Below, piece by piece: positions 23,700-31,204 of a DNA stretch of 36,427 nt (position 1 is the stretch's first letter; each line of letters starts with the position of its first letter). The translations under genes and the position numbers were made by a program. The stretch comes from a virus. A model generated the notes under the pieces. It worked only from the letters and a program-made list of their open reading frames with translations. It was not told the DNA's origin and made no database searches. The stretch spans positions 1 through 36,427 of the IMG/VR virus record IMGVR_UViG_3300013099_000048; one strand, given 5' to 3'.

Positions 23700-24125
23700 T
23701 CAGGCGAGGGTGACGGTGGGCGCGAGCTGAATCCAGGCCAGAGTGGCGGATTCACGACGGACGATGTAGCCACAAATGATGTCATTCGTGGTCGCAGCCG
23801 CGAGATCGACGGTGTTGCTGTCTTCGACCATCACCGCCACGTTGAGATCATCGGCGGCAGTGGTACCAGTGATGACCTTGGCGATGGCGACGTACACGTC
23901 GAGCATCAGGTCGCCGTCGGCAGCACCGCCGGTCCCACCTTCCTCAACGTAGCCGACAAACAACGTGGCCGCAGTGTCAGCAGCTGGCACCAGAGCGCCG
24001 GTCGCATCCAGGCTCACAAGCGAGCCGTTGTAGATGACAGAAAGGGCGTTAACAGGGTACGAGCCGACGAAGCGCTTAGTGCCTCCGATCGTCTCACGAA
24101 TTGATTGTGCAGCGAGGGCAGTCAT
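23700..24125 (-). CDS. Capsid decoration / cement protein
   Basis: 141 residues from ATG 24125. Small, Ala/Thr/Gly/Val-rich, beta-rich, with a SLVSLDATGALVPAADTAAT ... FVGYV segment like the DUF2190 head-decoration proteins found between scaffold and capsid genes. Almost no Lys or Cys. It likely binds the outside of the shell to stabilise it. Confidence rests on location and composition. Confidence 0.7.
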   Translation of the reverse strand: MTALAAQSIRETIGGTKRFVGSYPVNALSVIYNGSLVSLDATGALVPAADTAATLFVGYVEEGGTGGAADGDLMLDVYVAIAKVITGTTAADDLNVAVMVEDSNTVDLAAATTNDIICGYIVRRESATLAWIQLAPTVTLA

Positions 24126-24146
24126 ATCTGCTATCCAGGTTCGAGG

Positions 24147-24701
24147 TTACTCGGACTGCGCGGGAAGTCCGCGCAGCAGACGCTCGCCAGTGACGAGATC
24201 AACGGGGTCGATGCCCATGGACAAAGCCATGGCGCTGTCTTCGTCGCTGATCTTTACAGGCCCTGCGTTGTTGCCAGCCGTTCCGATCTCGAACTGCAGG
24301 ACAAGATCCGGCAGGGTGTCGATGGTGGTCTGCAGCTTTTCAATACCGCTGTCCATACCCAGGGAGATGAACGTATCTCGGCTGGCCGGCAGCAGCTTCT
24401 TACCGATGTTACTGTCCACGCAGTGCTCGACCGCGGTGACGATGTCGCGCTTCTCACGGGCGGCATCACGGGCGGACAGCTCCGCAACCTGCGCCTTGGT
24501 CGCTGCCAGCTCCGCGGCGGTGTCATTCTTGACAACGTCGACGGGCGGGCCCTTCGGTGCGGGATCTGCGGGTGCGGGATCTGCGGGTGCGGGATCTGCA
24601 GCCGGATCGACGGGCGCCTGCAGCTTGAGGATGGCCTGGGTGACGTCATCTTCCGACGCGTCATGGGCGAGGCCGAGCGCCTGAGTAATCTCACGCTTCA
24701 T
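24147..24701 (-). CDS. Nested scaffold protein (in-frame start inside protease gene)
   Basis: ATG 24701 is in frame with the protease and has GGAG 9 bases upstream (24711-24714). It would give a 184-residue product: a short helix, a Pro/Ala/Asp repeat (PADPAPADPAPADPAP), a coiled-coil-like Ala/Glu/Lys helix and a small C-terminal part. This mirrors phage Mu, where scaffold Z is translated from within protease gene I. The internal start is visible; its use is inferred. Confidence 0.6.
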   Translation of the reverse strand: MKREITQALGLAHDASEDDVTQAILKLQAPVDPAADPAPADPAPADPAPKGPPVDVVKNDTAAELAATKAQVAELSARDAAREKRDIVTAVEHCVDSNIGKKLLPASRDTFISLGMDSGIEKLQTTIDTLPDLVLQFEIGTAGNNAGPVKISDEDSAMALSMGIDPVDLVTGERLLRGLPAQSE

Positions 24702-25373
24702 AGTAATGCTCTCCGTGTTCAGGTTACGGGCGACGTGCACACGCTTAAGCAGCGCTGCTACCTCGTCCAGAAGGTAAGTAGCCTGCTCGTCTCCCTCGGC
24801 CGCCAGGGCCTCAAGCACTCGCACGGCGTCCAACTGTTCAGCTCCTGCGGACTCCATCAGGATCACCACAGGGTCAATGCCCTGACTTAGTTCAATGTCA
24901 TTCGGTACGTACGTATCGGCAATTTCCGCCATCCCCGACGCCGCGGGCAGCTCTGCGCCCAGCATGGCTAGCCCAATGAGCGCGTGCTTGTACACCTTGC
25001 CACGCCCAGCATCGAACGACGGATGAATCTCGACCGACAACTTACGGTACGCCCTGGACAGGATCAGTTCCGTGATCGTGTCACTCGTTGTCTCGATGTC
25101 GGCCAGAAGGGTTTGCCCACCGTCCTCATCGTCGCGGATCCGGAGGTTCGTCACCCACCCTGCGGCGGGCAACCCCTTCTCCAACAGGTGATCGGCTTCG
25201 CCGTGTCCCAGCTTGAGCGGGATGTCGAAGTCATCGCGCATCAGCTCGTAATTCGCCACTATGGCGGAGAGCTTGTCAGCGGTGATCTCAGCCTTACCGG
25301 TGGAGGCGGGCCATGCGCCCGTTCTCACGATCTCGACTGAAACGAATCTTCCCAACATGGCTGTAGCGGTCAT
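24147..25373 (-). CDS. Prohead protease with C-terminal scaffold, Mu gpI-like
   Basis: 408 residues from ATG 25373, which overlaps the stop of a 19-codon leader frame (ATGA). Residues 1-160 match the Mu gpI protease: LKLGHGEA with H57 and RKLSVEIHP with S113 as the likely catalytic pair. The rest is scaffold-like, with an acidic helix, a Pro/Ala/Asp repeat and a long Ala-rich helix. It trims capsid and scaffold during head maturation. An internal start at 24701 may produce the scaffold alone. An ATG at 25358 is a possible alternative start. Confidence 0.85.
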   Translation of the reverse strand: MTATAMLGRFVSVEIVRTGAWPASTGKAEITADKLSAIVANYELMRDDFDIPLKLGHGEADHLLEKGLPAAGWVTNLRIRDDEDGGQTLLADIETTSDTITELILSRAYRKLSVEIHPSFDAGRGKVYKHALIGLAMLGAELPAASGMAEIADTYVPNDIELSQGIDPVVILMESAGAEQLDAVRVLEALAAEGDEQATYLLDEVAALLKRVHVARNLNTESITMKREITQALGLAHDASEDDVTQAILKLQAPVDPAADPAPADPAPADPAPKGPPVDVVKNDTAAELAATKAQVAELSARDAAREKRDIVTAVEHCVDSNIGKKLLPASRDTFISLGMDSGIEKLQTTIDTLPDLVLQFEIGTAGNNAGPVKISDEDSAMALSMGIDPVDLVTGERLLRGLPAQSE

Positions 25374-25429
25374 GTACGCGATCCCAACACAACGTGGGGC
25401 GGTGCTTCAATGGCCAGACCTCTTGACAT
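25370..25429 (-). CDS. Possible 19-residue leader peptide coupled to protease
   Basis: ATG 25429 follows AAAGG by 5 bases, and its TGA overlaps the protease ATG (ATGA). The frame encodes a short Pro/Val/Ala-rich peptide. The protease has only a weak ribosome site of its own, so translation of this leader may deliver ribosomes to it. The ATG lies inside a perfect palindrome TTGACATGTCAA (25423-25434). The peptide itself may have no function. Confidence 0.4.
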   Translation of the reverse strand: MSRGLAIEAPPHVVLGSRT

Positions 25430-25440
25430 GTCAACCTTTC

Positions 25441-27810
25441 TCACGTCGCGTACACCGCGATGATGTCACAGTTACACCCATCGCCACCTTCGCACGGGCC
25501 GGACGGCCCGTCGCGCAGCGGTGGGTAATACCGCTGGAACTCCTCACTGCCGACCTCGATCCGGGCCCCTTCAAGAGCCGCACACGCCGGGCACGTTTCC
25601 GACTCCGTAGCTGTGGAGTAGAAATAATGGTCGACGTCCCCGTCCCTTTCCAGCTGTTCCTGCTGCGACTTGCGACCCAGGCCCAGGGCCTCACTCACCG
25701 ACAGGCGCGCAGCGGCTGCCACGTCGCGCAACTGCAGGGCCGTCATGCTGGCCCCGAGTTTCACTGGGTCAAACTCGCCACTTAGCGACATAGGCAGTAC
25801 CGAGAGCCTGTACGCACTCATTAACTGGTCGGCCAGCTTCTCCGACACGACGGTCGCCCGGGAGACGAGGTACAGGTCGATGGCCGACTGCTTGCTCACG
25901 TCCACAGCCGAGATGGCCAACATGTCCGTCTTCGACTGCAGACGCGTCTCCTGCTGTACCTGCGCGCGTCCCGTCTTGGACAGCTCGCACAGGTGCTCGG
26001 CTATGGCTGCAGCCAGATCGTCCGTCTTCGGGCGCTTGGGCTTGATCAGTGCCCGCTTGTTGCCAGCTGCCCACTGCTTAGTGGCAAACTCCACCAGCCG
26101 CTTAATCTCCACGGCCTGCGTCTCGCGCGCATCCTGGACGATCGATTCACGTGCGTCTTCCAGTACGGCGTTCACAGCCTCGGCATCAAAGCACTCAACC
26201 GGGGAGAACGTGCTTTTCGGTAGAACGTTCGACTCGACACCGTGTGAACAGTGCGACGCTTCAACTACCACGGGGCCCACCACAGCGGCTGGCGGGCTAA
26301 AGCTCCCTCCGACGTCACCCATCACCAACTCGGCGTCATCCTCCGACATCTGGAAGAATTGGCGCAGCATACCAATGCCGGCGCCCCTTGGCAGGTTGCC
26401 AAGGGCTACGCCCTCAACGATACCTTGTGCAGCCGTCACCTGCGCGCCGTTTAGCGCCGTCTTCTGTACGTCAACCGTACCACGCGCGCCGTCTTCCTTC
26501 TTCTTCTTTTCGTCGATCTCGATTTGCGGCAACTCCATCATCGTGCGGAAGGCGTCCTGCACATCAGGCGTGATCTCGCCCAGCAGGTTAGCGTTCGCCA
26601 GGGTTGCCGTCGCCGTAGCCACCGACTCGATATCGCGGTTGTCCAACCGGCTGTGGTGCAGCGATGGGTACTGGCTGCGCGGCACATCACCGAAGTTGTA
26701 CCGAACGATGTTCGAGATGACCTGCCTGTTCACCGCTGTGCGGATGATGCGCGTGGTCGCCAGGAGCGACTGCATGAACAGACTCGTCTTGTCGCTGTGT
26801 TGCGCAAAGCTGCCGGTCGTACCCGAGCCCATGGTGATGAATTCGGCACCGGCTGCCCTGGCAATAGACACGTCCAGGTATTCGATAAAGCTGGTCGGAT
26901 CGAGCGTCCCACCGCGCAAGCCCTCAAGCCTGTACGACATCCCCGGCACCTCGGTCACGAACTGCGCTTCTTTCACGTGCATCGAACGCAGCACCTTCTC
27001 GGCCTTCGCACGCAGCGCGGGTGTCACGCGTTCCTCGCCCACGTTGGCGAGCGTCATCACGTCGACACCGCATGCGCGCTTCTCGTAGGCGATGCCGGCT
27101 AGCATCTCCAGTTCCTTCTTGATGTACCACGGCTTGTACGCGCCACGCAGCGCGGAGCGGCCGACAAAGTTGCCGCCACGTCTCCTACGCACAAGGTGCA
27201 GCAGCTTCTGTGACGGGATGAACACGTCGCCTGCCTGCTCCATCGTGAGCTGCGAACGGTTCACGTCGGACGGTAGATTCGACGGCAGGGACAGCTGCTG
27301 TAGCGTCTGGGTTACACCGAAGAATCGGCCCCGCGCGTCGGGCAGTACGTCGGTCAGTTGCAAAGGTGGACGAGGTGCGAGGCACGTGAGCTCCGCCTGC
27401 CCGGCGCTGATGTCCCACAGCTGCTCGAAGTCGTAGAATCCGAAGGTCAGGAAGTCCAACATCTCCTCGACCGTCTCCTGCCACTCGATCTCCATGCCGA
27501 ACAGCTGCTTACGCACGAGGTCCGCCATGTCGATTGACTTGGCGTCGTCGTCTGCAGGCTCGACGGTCCAGGTGGCACTAGTGATCGGGCTTGTGTGCGC
27601 ACGGATCACAGCTGCGACGGTGGGGTCACTCGCAGCCATGCGATCCAGCGTCTTAAGGCCGTTGATGCCCTTTAGATCTGGGTTCCACTCCTCCCCGTCC
27701 GCCATGGACGAGAATGTGCCATCGCTCATAGCCGAGCCCATGACAAGTTCATCAGGCCCCCCGGCCTTTTGCTCCGTCACAAACTTGATAGCTCTCGACA
27801 GTAGGTCCAT
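25441..27810 (-). CDS. Portal protein fused to MuF-like C-terminal domain
   Basis: 789 residues from ATG 27810 (GGGAG 8 bases upstream), preferred to the GTG at 27819. Residues 1-450 resemble the Mu gp29/DUF935 portal: ITSATWTVEP, EMLDFLTFGFYDFEQLW, LVRRRRGGNFVGRSALRG, and a C-terminal LLGEITPDVQ region. The last 120 residues resemble the MuF minor head family: a long helix, CPACAALEG, YPPLRDGPSGPC and a terminal CNCDI with Cys that may bind a metal. The portal forms the dodecameric DNA gate; MuF proteins sit inside the head. The two are usually separate genes, so this is a fusion. Confidence 0.85.
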   Translation of the reverse strand: MDLLSRAIKFVTEQKAGGPDELVMGSAMSDGTFSSMADGEEWNPDLKGINGLKTLDRMAASDPTVAAVIRAHTSPITSATWTVEPADDDAKSIDMADLVRKQLFGMEIEWQETVEEMLDFLTFGFYDFEQLWDISAGQAELTCLAPRPPLQLTDVLPDARGRFFGVTQTLQQLSLPSNLPSDVNRSQLTMEQAGDVFIPSQKLLHLVRRRRGGNFVGRSALRGAYKPWYIKKELEMLAGIAYEKRACGVDVMTLANVGEERVTPALRAKAEKVLRSMHVKEAQFVTEVPGMSYRLEGLRGGTLDPTSFIEYLDVSIARAAGAEFITMGSGTTGSFAQHSDKTSLFMQSLLATTRIIRTAVNRQVISNIVRYNFGDVPRSQYPSLHHSRLDNRDIESVATATATLANANLLGEITPDVQDAFRTMMELPQIEIDEKKKKEDGARGTVDVQKTALNGAQVTAAQGIVEGVALGNLPRGAGIGMLRQFFQMSEDDAELVMGDVGGSFSPPAAVVGPVVVEASHCSHGVESNVLPKSTFSPVECFDAEAVNAVLEDARESIVQDARETQAVEIKRLVEFATKQWAAGNKRALIKPKRPKTDDLAAAIAEHLCELSKTGRAQVQQETRLQSKTDMLAISAVDVSKQSAIDLYLVSRATVVSEKLADQLMSAYRLSVLPMSLSGEFDPVKLGASMTALQLRDVAAAARLSVSEALGLGRKSQQEQLERDGDVDHYFYSTATESETCPACAALEGARIEVGSEEFQRYYPPLRDGPSGPCEGGDGCNCDIIAVYAT

Positions 27811-27812
27811 TT

Positions 27813-29300
27813 CTACCACTCCCTCTTGAATCGGCTTTTGCCGGTAAGTGCGCCTTCATTGTCCAGAAGGTCGCCATTGTAAGACCCTATACCGATCGCC
27901 CCACAGCCGAAACTGTACAGCACAGATTCCCAGTCGTCGGGAGACGCGTTCATCTGGTCTTTAGGCTTGATCTGGATCTGGCCTCGCGTGTTAGGTTTCC
28001 ACTCGATCATCGCGGCTTGCGTGCACAGCCGGTCATCAGTGAAACCGAAGATGTCGCCCTTCTCCAACCTATCGCGCATCGCCCAGTGCAGTGCGGACCG
28101 TAGGTTTAGGAAGCGTTCCGTGTCGACACGTTCGGTGCTGCTGCTGTTGATGCCCATGACTCGGCACGTGTCGCTACCCATCGCCTTGCGGAGGCGGATA
28201 CCCCAGTGATAGCCGATGCCGATCTCGTCATAGCGAATAGTACGAATGCGACGGCCCCACTTATTTTGCAGGTACGCCACCACAGCTGGCACCGAGTCCG
28301 AATCGGTGAACCGCACCAGATCGAGCAGGTGTGCACCGCTGCGCACTGCCACCGCCGTGCTGTCCTTGCCTGGGCCCGCAGGGTCGCACCCGACCTCAAC
28401 GTCGGACACGCCGTCGTCCACAGCCATCCGTGTCTCGGCGTCCTCGATCCAGGCGAGCGGGATCAGGGCGAACTCGCTGTACTTCGGGAATCGTGACAGG
28501 ATACGGCTGTCGAAGGATGGGTGGCCGATCCCCCAAGCTGTGATACGATCTTTGACCCACACCGGACTCGTGAGCGATGGGTGCGTGATCCAGCTTTTCA
28601 GCTCGTCATCGCCGCGGCGCGCAATTTCCTCCACTATGTACACCAGGGCCTCGTCCCCGCGCAGCCCAGACGAGTCCACCAGGGCATGCAGCGGCATGAA
28701 GTTTGGCGTATCGAACGCGCTCACACTAAAACACTTGTACGCGCTGCGCGACTTGTGGTGATCCACGAATGGACCCGTCGGGTTAAGCGGGTTGCCAACC
28801 TCCAGCATGCGCGCGTTGCCACTGGACATCGGGCCCTCTAGGCCCGTATCACGCTTCTTGCTGATGCCGCTCATCTCGTCTTTCATGATCAGCACGTTCA
28901 GGCTGTGGTACCCGCCGGCACCTTCCTCATCATTCGGCGAGATGCACTCCAGATAGCGCTTGCTGTCGAGTTCCCAGCGTGTCGCTTGAGGAGCTGGCAT
29001 CGACACCTTTGACCCCGCGATGGCACGACGGATCTCACCCATAAACTGCCGCTCGATCTGCTTCCATCGCGTGGCTGTCACTAGGACGATAGCGTCACTG
29101 TGCAGGCGCAGCCACCACAACGCCAGGGAGGCTAGCAGGTACGTTTTGCCCCAGCCGGTTGCGCCTTTCACAGACGTACGCGAGTTTTCGCGCACGGACT
29201 GTGCAATCTGCCTTTGCATCTCCCACAACGGGCGTCTGTCCAAGCGTGAGCTTGACATGACTGGGTCGCGCGCTATTTCCGCTAGTGACGGCGTCGCCAT
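27813..29300 (-). CDS. terL: Terminase large subunit
   Basis: 495 residues from ATG 29300, preceded by AAAAGGAG. ATPase: Walker A GATGWGKT (46-53), Walker B NVLIMKDE (D141, E142). RNase H-like nuclease: GCDPAG (D306), IRYDEIG (D358) and SPDDW (D455/D456). The order and spacing are standard. It powers DNA packaging and cuts concatemers. It lies in the expected group small subunit, TerL, portal. If the genome contains 2-aminoadenine, this enzyme must cut Z-containing DNA. Confidence 0.93.
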   Translation of the reverse strand: MATPSLAEIARDPVMSSSRLDRRPLWEMQRQIAQSVRENSRTSVKGATGWGKTYLLASLALWWLRLHSDAIVLVTATRWKQIERQFMGEIRRAIAGSKVSMPAPQATRWELDSKRYLECISPNDEEGAGGYHSLNVLIMKDEMSGISKKRDTGLEGPMSSGNARMLEVGNPLNPTGPFVDHHKSRSAYKCFSVSAFDTPNFMPLHALVDSSGLRGDEALVYIVEEIARRGDDELKSWITHPSLTSPVWVKDRITAWGIGHPSFDSRILSRFPKYSEFALIPLAWIEDAETRMAVDDGVSDVEVGCDPAGPGKDSTAVAVRSGAHLLDLVRFTDSDSVPAVVAYLQNKWGRRIRTIRYDEIGIGYHWGIRLRKAMGSDTCRVMGINSSSTERVDTERFLNLRSALHWAMRDRLEKGDIFGFTDDRLCTQAAMIEWKPNTRGQIQIKPKDQMNASPDDWESVLYSFGCGAIGIGSYNGDLLDNEGALTGKSRFKREW

Positions 29301-29303
29301 CGA

Positions 29304-29354
29304 CTACGGCTCCTTTTCAGATACCACCACGCCATAAGGCGCCAGAACAATCAC
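29304..29354 (-). CDS. Possible 16-residue coupled microgene before terL
   Basis: A GTG at 29354 overlaps the TGA of the 47-residue gene (GTGA), and the frame ends in TAG at 29304-29306, immediately before terL. The coding stretch contains terL's AAAAGGAG ribosome site. It may only keep ribosomes moving toward terL. The product is too short to judge. Confidence 0.3.
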   Translation of the reverse strand: MIVLAPYGVVVSEKEP

Positions 29355-29494
29355 CGACCTCTGGGTTTCACTTGACCGGCAGCACCAGATGAAGATGTAG
29401 ATGCCCGCGGTCGCTTAGTAGCCTTGACTGTGGCGACGTTCGTAATGATCGGGGACCGGTCATCGTCACTGGCGCACAACAGCAGCAGGGTCAC
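29351..29494 (-). CDS. Small basic protein, GTG start
   Basis: 47 residues. The GTG at 29494 overlaps the TGA of the upstream gene (GTGA), the coupling style of this genome. The sequence has a Leu-rich N-terminus, an acidic SDDDRSP segment and a basic Ser/Thr/Ala/Lys/Arg tail. The composition reads as natural protein with GC-rich third positions. It lies between the virion-like gene and terL. Function unknown; a terminase accessory factor is a guess from position only. Confidence 0.5.
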   Translation of the reverse strand: MTLLLLCASDDDRSPIITNVATVKATKRPRASTSSSGAAGQVKPRGR

Positions 29495-30111
29495 GGCTCG
29501 ACCTCGAAGTAGCCCTCAGCGAAGAAGGTTTGGCTATCGAGACCGGTCATATTGTCGGACAGTAGCACCGACAGATAGTCGAGATCGCCACCATCCAGGC
29601 GCAGCGAACAGCCGGCATCGGCGAAATCGATCACGATCTTGAACATGTGACCGCCACTCCAGGCGATTGCGCCGGTTAGCGCAGCCTCCAGCGTGCCGAT
29701 CTTCAACAGGTCGGCGTTCGACTTGATCAGCTTACCGCCGAAATAATCAGTGATGGTCGCTGGTGTGGCAGGGTCTTGGCGATGCAGCAGCTGGCACCCC
29801 ACGGTCAGTGACGCTAGGTTACCATACGTGGCGAGGCTGAGGGTCGATGCGTCAAAGATCGACCAGTGAAGTTTGGTGATCACCATGACTTCATCAGCAG
29901 CGGGCGCGATGTAGAACTCATCCGGCGTGGTGTAGTCGGCAATCGCCTTTTCGGTTCCGGTACCGTCGCCTGCCTGGGTCAGGTACTGGCGCACCATCGT
30001 GCGATCAGTTGGCACCGCGTGCACAAGTTGATAGTGTACGTTCTCCTGCACGTCTGTGCCGACGGCCTTGCCACCAGCTGTGGGGTCGCGTGTAACTGAT
30101 CCTGCAGCCAT
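29491..30111 (-). CDS. Virion-type beta protein between terminase genes
   Basis: 206 residues from ATG 30111, overlapping the small terminase stop (ATGA). The middle contains strands such as DEVMVITKLHWSIFDAS and a GGKLIKSNADLLKIG turn; the end is ...LSDNMTGLDSQTFFAEGYFEVEP. The pattern (TPDEFYIAPAADEVM followed by alternating strands) looks like a jelly-roll virion or fibre protein. Its location between the terminase subunits is unusual for a structural gene. I do not recognise the family. Confidence 0.65.
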   Translation of the reverse strand: MAAGSVTRDPTAGGKAVGTDVQENVHYQLVHAVPTDRTMVRQYLTQAGDGTGTEKAIADYTTPDEFYIAPAADEVMVITKLHWSIFDASTLSLATYGNLASLTVGCQLLHRQDPATPATITDYFGGKLIKSNADLLKIGTLEAALTGAIAWSGGHMFKIVIDFADAGCSLRLDGGDLDYLSVLLSDNMTGLDSQTFFAEGYFEVEP

Positions 30112-30644
30112 CAACTGTCCTCCTGTAGGGCTTGGTCGATCATAGAAAACGAGATTGGCTTGCCGTCTTTGCCACTGACCTCGGTTTTGCGCGTTGCGTA
30201 ACGGTCCGGCCGTGTCAGTTTCAAATACGTGGCGCCCGCGTGCCAATCTGTCTTCGCCGAACTGCGCATGTTGTCTAGCACCTCATACTCGACGCCAGCT
30301 TCAACGTGGCGCATCGTGATGAACAGCTCAGACAGTGCGCGCTCTCGTACGGTTAGCTTTTTACCCTCGGCCAGCTTGTCGGTCGCTACCTTCGCAACCC
30401 TGTGCCACCTGTGGTACGTGGTGGTGGAGATGCCGGCAAAATGGCACATCTCGTCAATGAACAGGCCAGCCTTTTTCCCCTCGATCATCCGCACCAGGAC
30501 GCGACCGGTGAGCTTTGTTTGCCATCCGGTGCCCGGCTTACGGGTGCGGTCGATCTGAACTATGTAGGCGATCTCTTTTGCAGAGATTCCACTACACGCC
30601 ATGTCCAGCACGTCAGGGTTACCGAAGATGTACGGTTCTTTCAT
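30111..30644 (-). CDS. terS: Terminase small subunit
   Basis: 177 residues from ATG 30644; no strong ribosome site, but no better start exists downstream. It contains two HTH-like regions: DMACSGISAKEIAYIVQIDR (residues 13-32) and FIDEMCHFAGISTTTYHRWHRVAK (about 62-85). The C-terminal part has a helical region and a TYLKLTRPDRYATRKT segment, common in small terminases that act as phage DNA-recognition rings. First gene of the leftward operon, next to the control region. The cut site is expected nearby, possibly within 30.6-31.2 kb. Confidence 0.75.
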   Translation of the reverse strand: MKEPYIFGNPDVLDMACSGISAKEIAYIVQIDRTRKPGTGWQTKLTGRVLVRMIEGKKAGLFIDEMCHFAGISTTTYHRWHRVAKVATDKLAEGKKLTVRERALSELFITMRHVEAGVEYEVLDNMRSSAKTDWHAGATYLKLTRPDRYATRKTEVSGKDGKPISFSMIDQALQEDS

Positions 30645-30687
30645 GGCTACAGTACACCACGCACGAGACGCTGGGTCCACCCCAGGT

Positions 30688-30775
30688 CCGGAGAGATATC
30701 TCCCGTGGACACGGAGCGCTAGGGGCCTGGATATAGGTACCCCTGCGTGTACGCTCACGGACGGTACATCCCTGG
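30688..30775. repeat. Paired inverted element 3, upstream of terS
   Basis: The left arm ends in CCGTGGACACGG (30703-30714) and shares 18 exact bases with element 2. The right arm, reverse strand of 30749-30775, reads GGGATGTACCGTCCGTG then AGCGTAC, a degenerate copy. Core starts are 46 bases apart, as in elements 1 and 2. The loop holds GGGGCCTGGATATA, like GGGGCCCGGACATA in element 1. Confidence 0.75.
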
Positions 30776-30882
30776 AGCCCTATGCCCCGTCCTTGTACGT
30801 CCGGGGGGCAGGAGGTGTACCGTACGCGGGTCTGGGTTCCCTGGCCGGTATACCGGGCCCCCTCCCCCTCCGGACCTGACAG

Positions 30883-30896
30883 CTGTGCATGCACAG
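30883..30896. repeat. Perfect 14-bp palindrome
   Basis: CTGTGCATGCACAG is an exact palindrome in the TGCA-rich part of the control region; it may be a binding site for a dimeric protein. Confidence 0.6.
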
Positions 30897-30911
30897 TGCA
30901 GGGTTGTGCAC

Positions 30912-30937
30912 GTGTGCACCCCGGGGGGGGTGCACGC
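30912..30937. repeat. GTGCACCCC/GGGGTGCAC stem
   Basis: GTGCACCCC (30914-30922) and GGGGTGCAC (30927-30935) pair perfectly around GGGG, extendable by one G-T and one G-C pair. No T-run follows. A terminator-like or cruciform structure is possible. Confidence 0.55.
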
Positions 30938-30939
30938 AC

Positions 30940-30978
30940 GCACAAATACCGGTCGAGCACGCAAATTGGTATTTGTGC
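30940..30978. repeat. Perfect 11-bp inverted repeat
   Basis: GCACAAATACC (30940-30950) and GGTATTTGTGC (30968-30978) are exact reverse complements with a 17-base spacer. The arms are AT-rich compared with their surroundings. An operator or origin-type site is inferred. Confidence 0.65.
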
Positions 30979-31122
30979 ATATGTCAGTGCACACCTCCGA
31001 TACCGTCCCGTACGAAATGAGAAAAAATATCTCGATCTGACGGTGTGCATGACACGAGCGTGCATGCACAATAGCAATTTAACGAGATATCGTGCACACA
31101 TATGCAAGTATATATCTTCCAC

Positions 31123-31151
31123 TTGACATGACATATTAGCATTTGTACCCT
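31123..31151 (+). promoter_or_regulatory. Candidate rightward promoter 1
   Basis: TTGACA (31123-31128), a 17-base spacer and TACCCT (31146-31151), which fits the loose TANNNT -10 box and has TG directly before it. It drives toward the HTH regulator. The -10 match is weak. Confidence 0.4.
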
Positions 31152-31174
31152 GTCGGGCCTAGTCACCGCACCTG

Positions 31175-31204
31175 TTGACACACCCCACACGTGTGTGGTG
31201 TACT
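31175..31204 (+). promoter_or_regulatory. Candidate promoter of the regulator operon
   Basis: TTGACA (31175-31180), an 18-base spacer and TGTACT (31199-31204, 4 of 6 matches to TATAAT). A start near 31211 would leave a 25-base leader before the ATG at 31237. The spacer is filled by a near-perfect palindrome, so the promoter is probably repressed by a dimer binding there. Confidence 0.55.
31180..31201. promoter_or_regulatory. Operator-like 22-bp palindrome over the promoter
   Basis: ACACCCCACAC and GTGTGTGGTGT pair in 10 of 11 positions with no spacer, lying between the -35 and -10 boxes. A second copy of the left arm, ACACACCCCACA, recurs at 31214-31225, just upstream of the ribosome site. 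Likely bound by the HTH protein encoded next (autoregulation), by inference. Confidence 0.55.

Noticed and set aside
24126-24160. GGTTCGAG, a tRNA T-loop-like string
   Set aside because: No acceptor, D or anticodon stems around it. No tRNA-like cloverleaf was seen in the window.
26383-26405. Perfect 9-bp stem CCCTTGGCA/TGCCAAGGG in the portal gene
   Set aside because: Inside coding sequence away from any gene border, with no linked signal; kept only as a possible chance palindrome.
25670-27088. 472-codon open frame antisense to the portal gene
   Set aside because: Ser/Arg/Ala-rich shadow of a GC-rich coding strand, with no ribosome site and no family resemblance; the portal frame explains the region.
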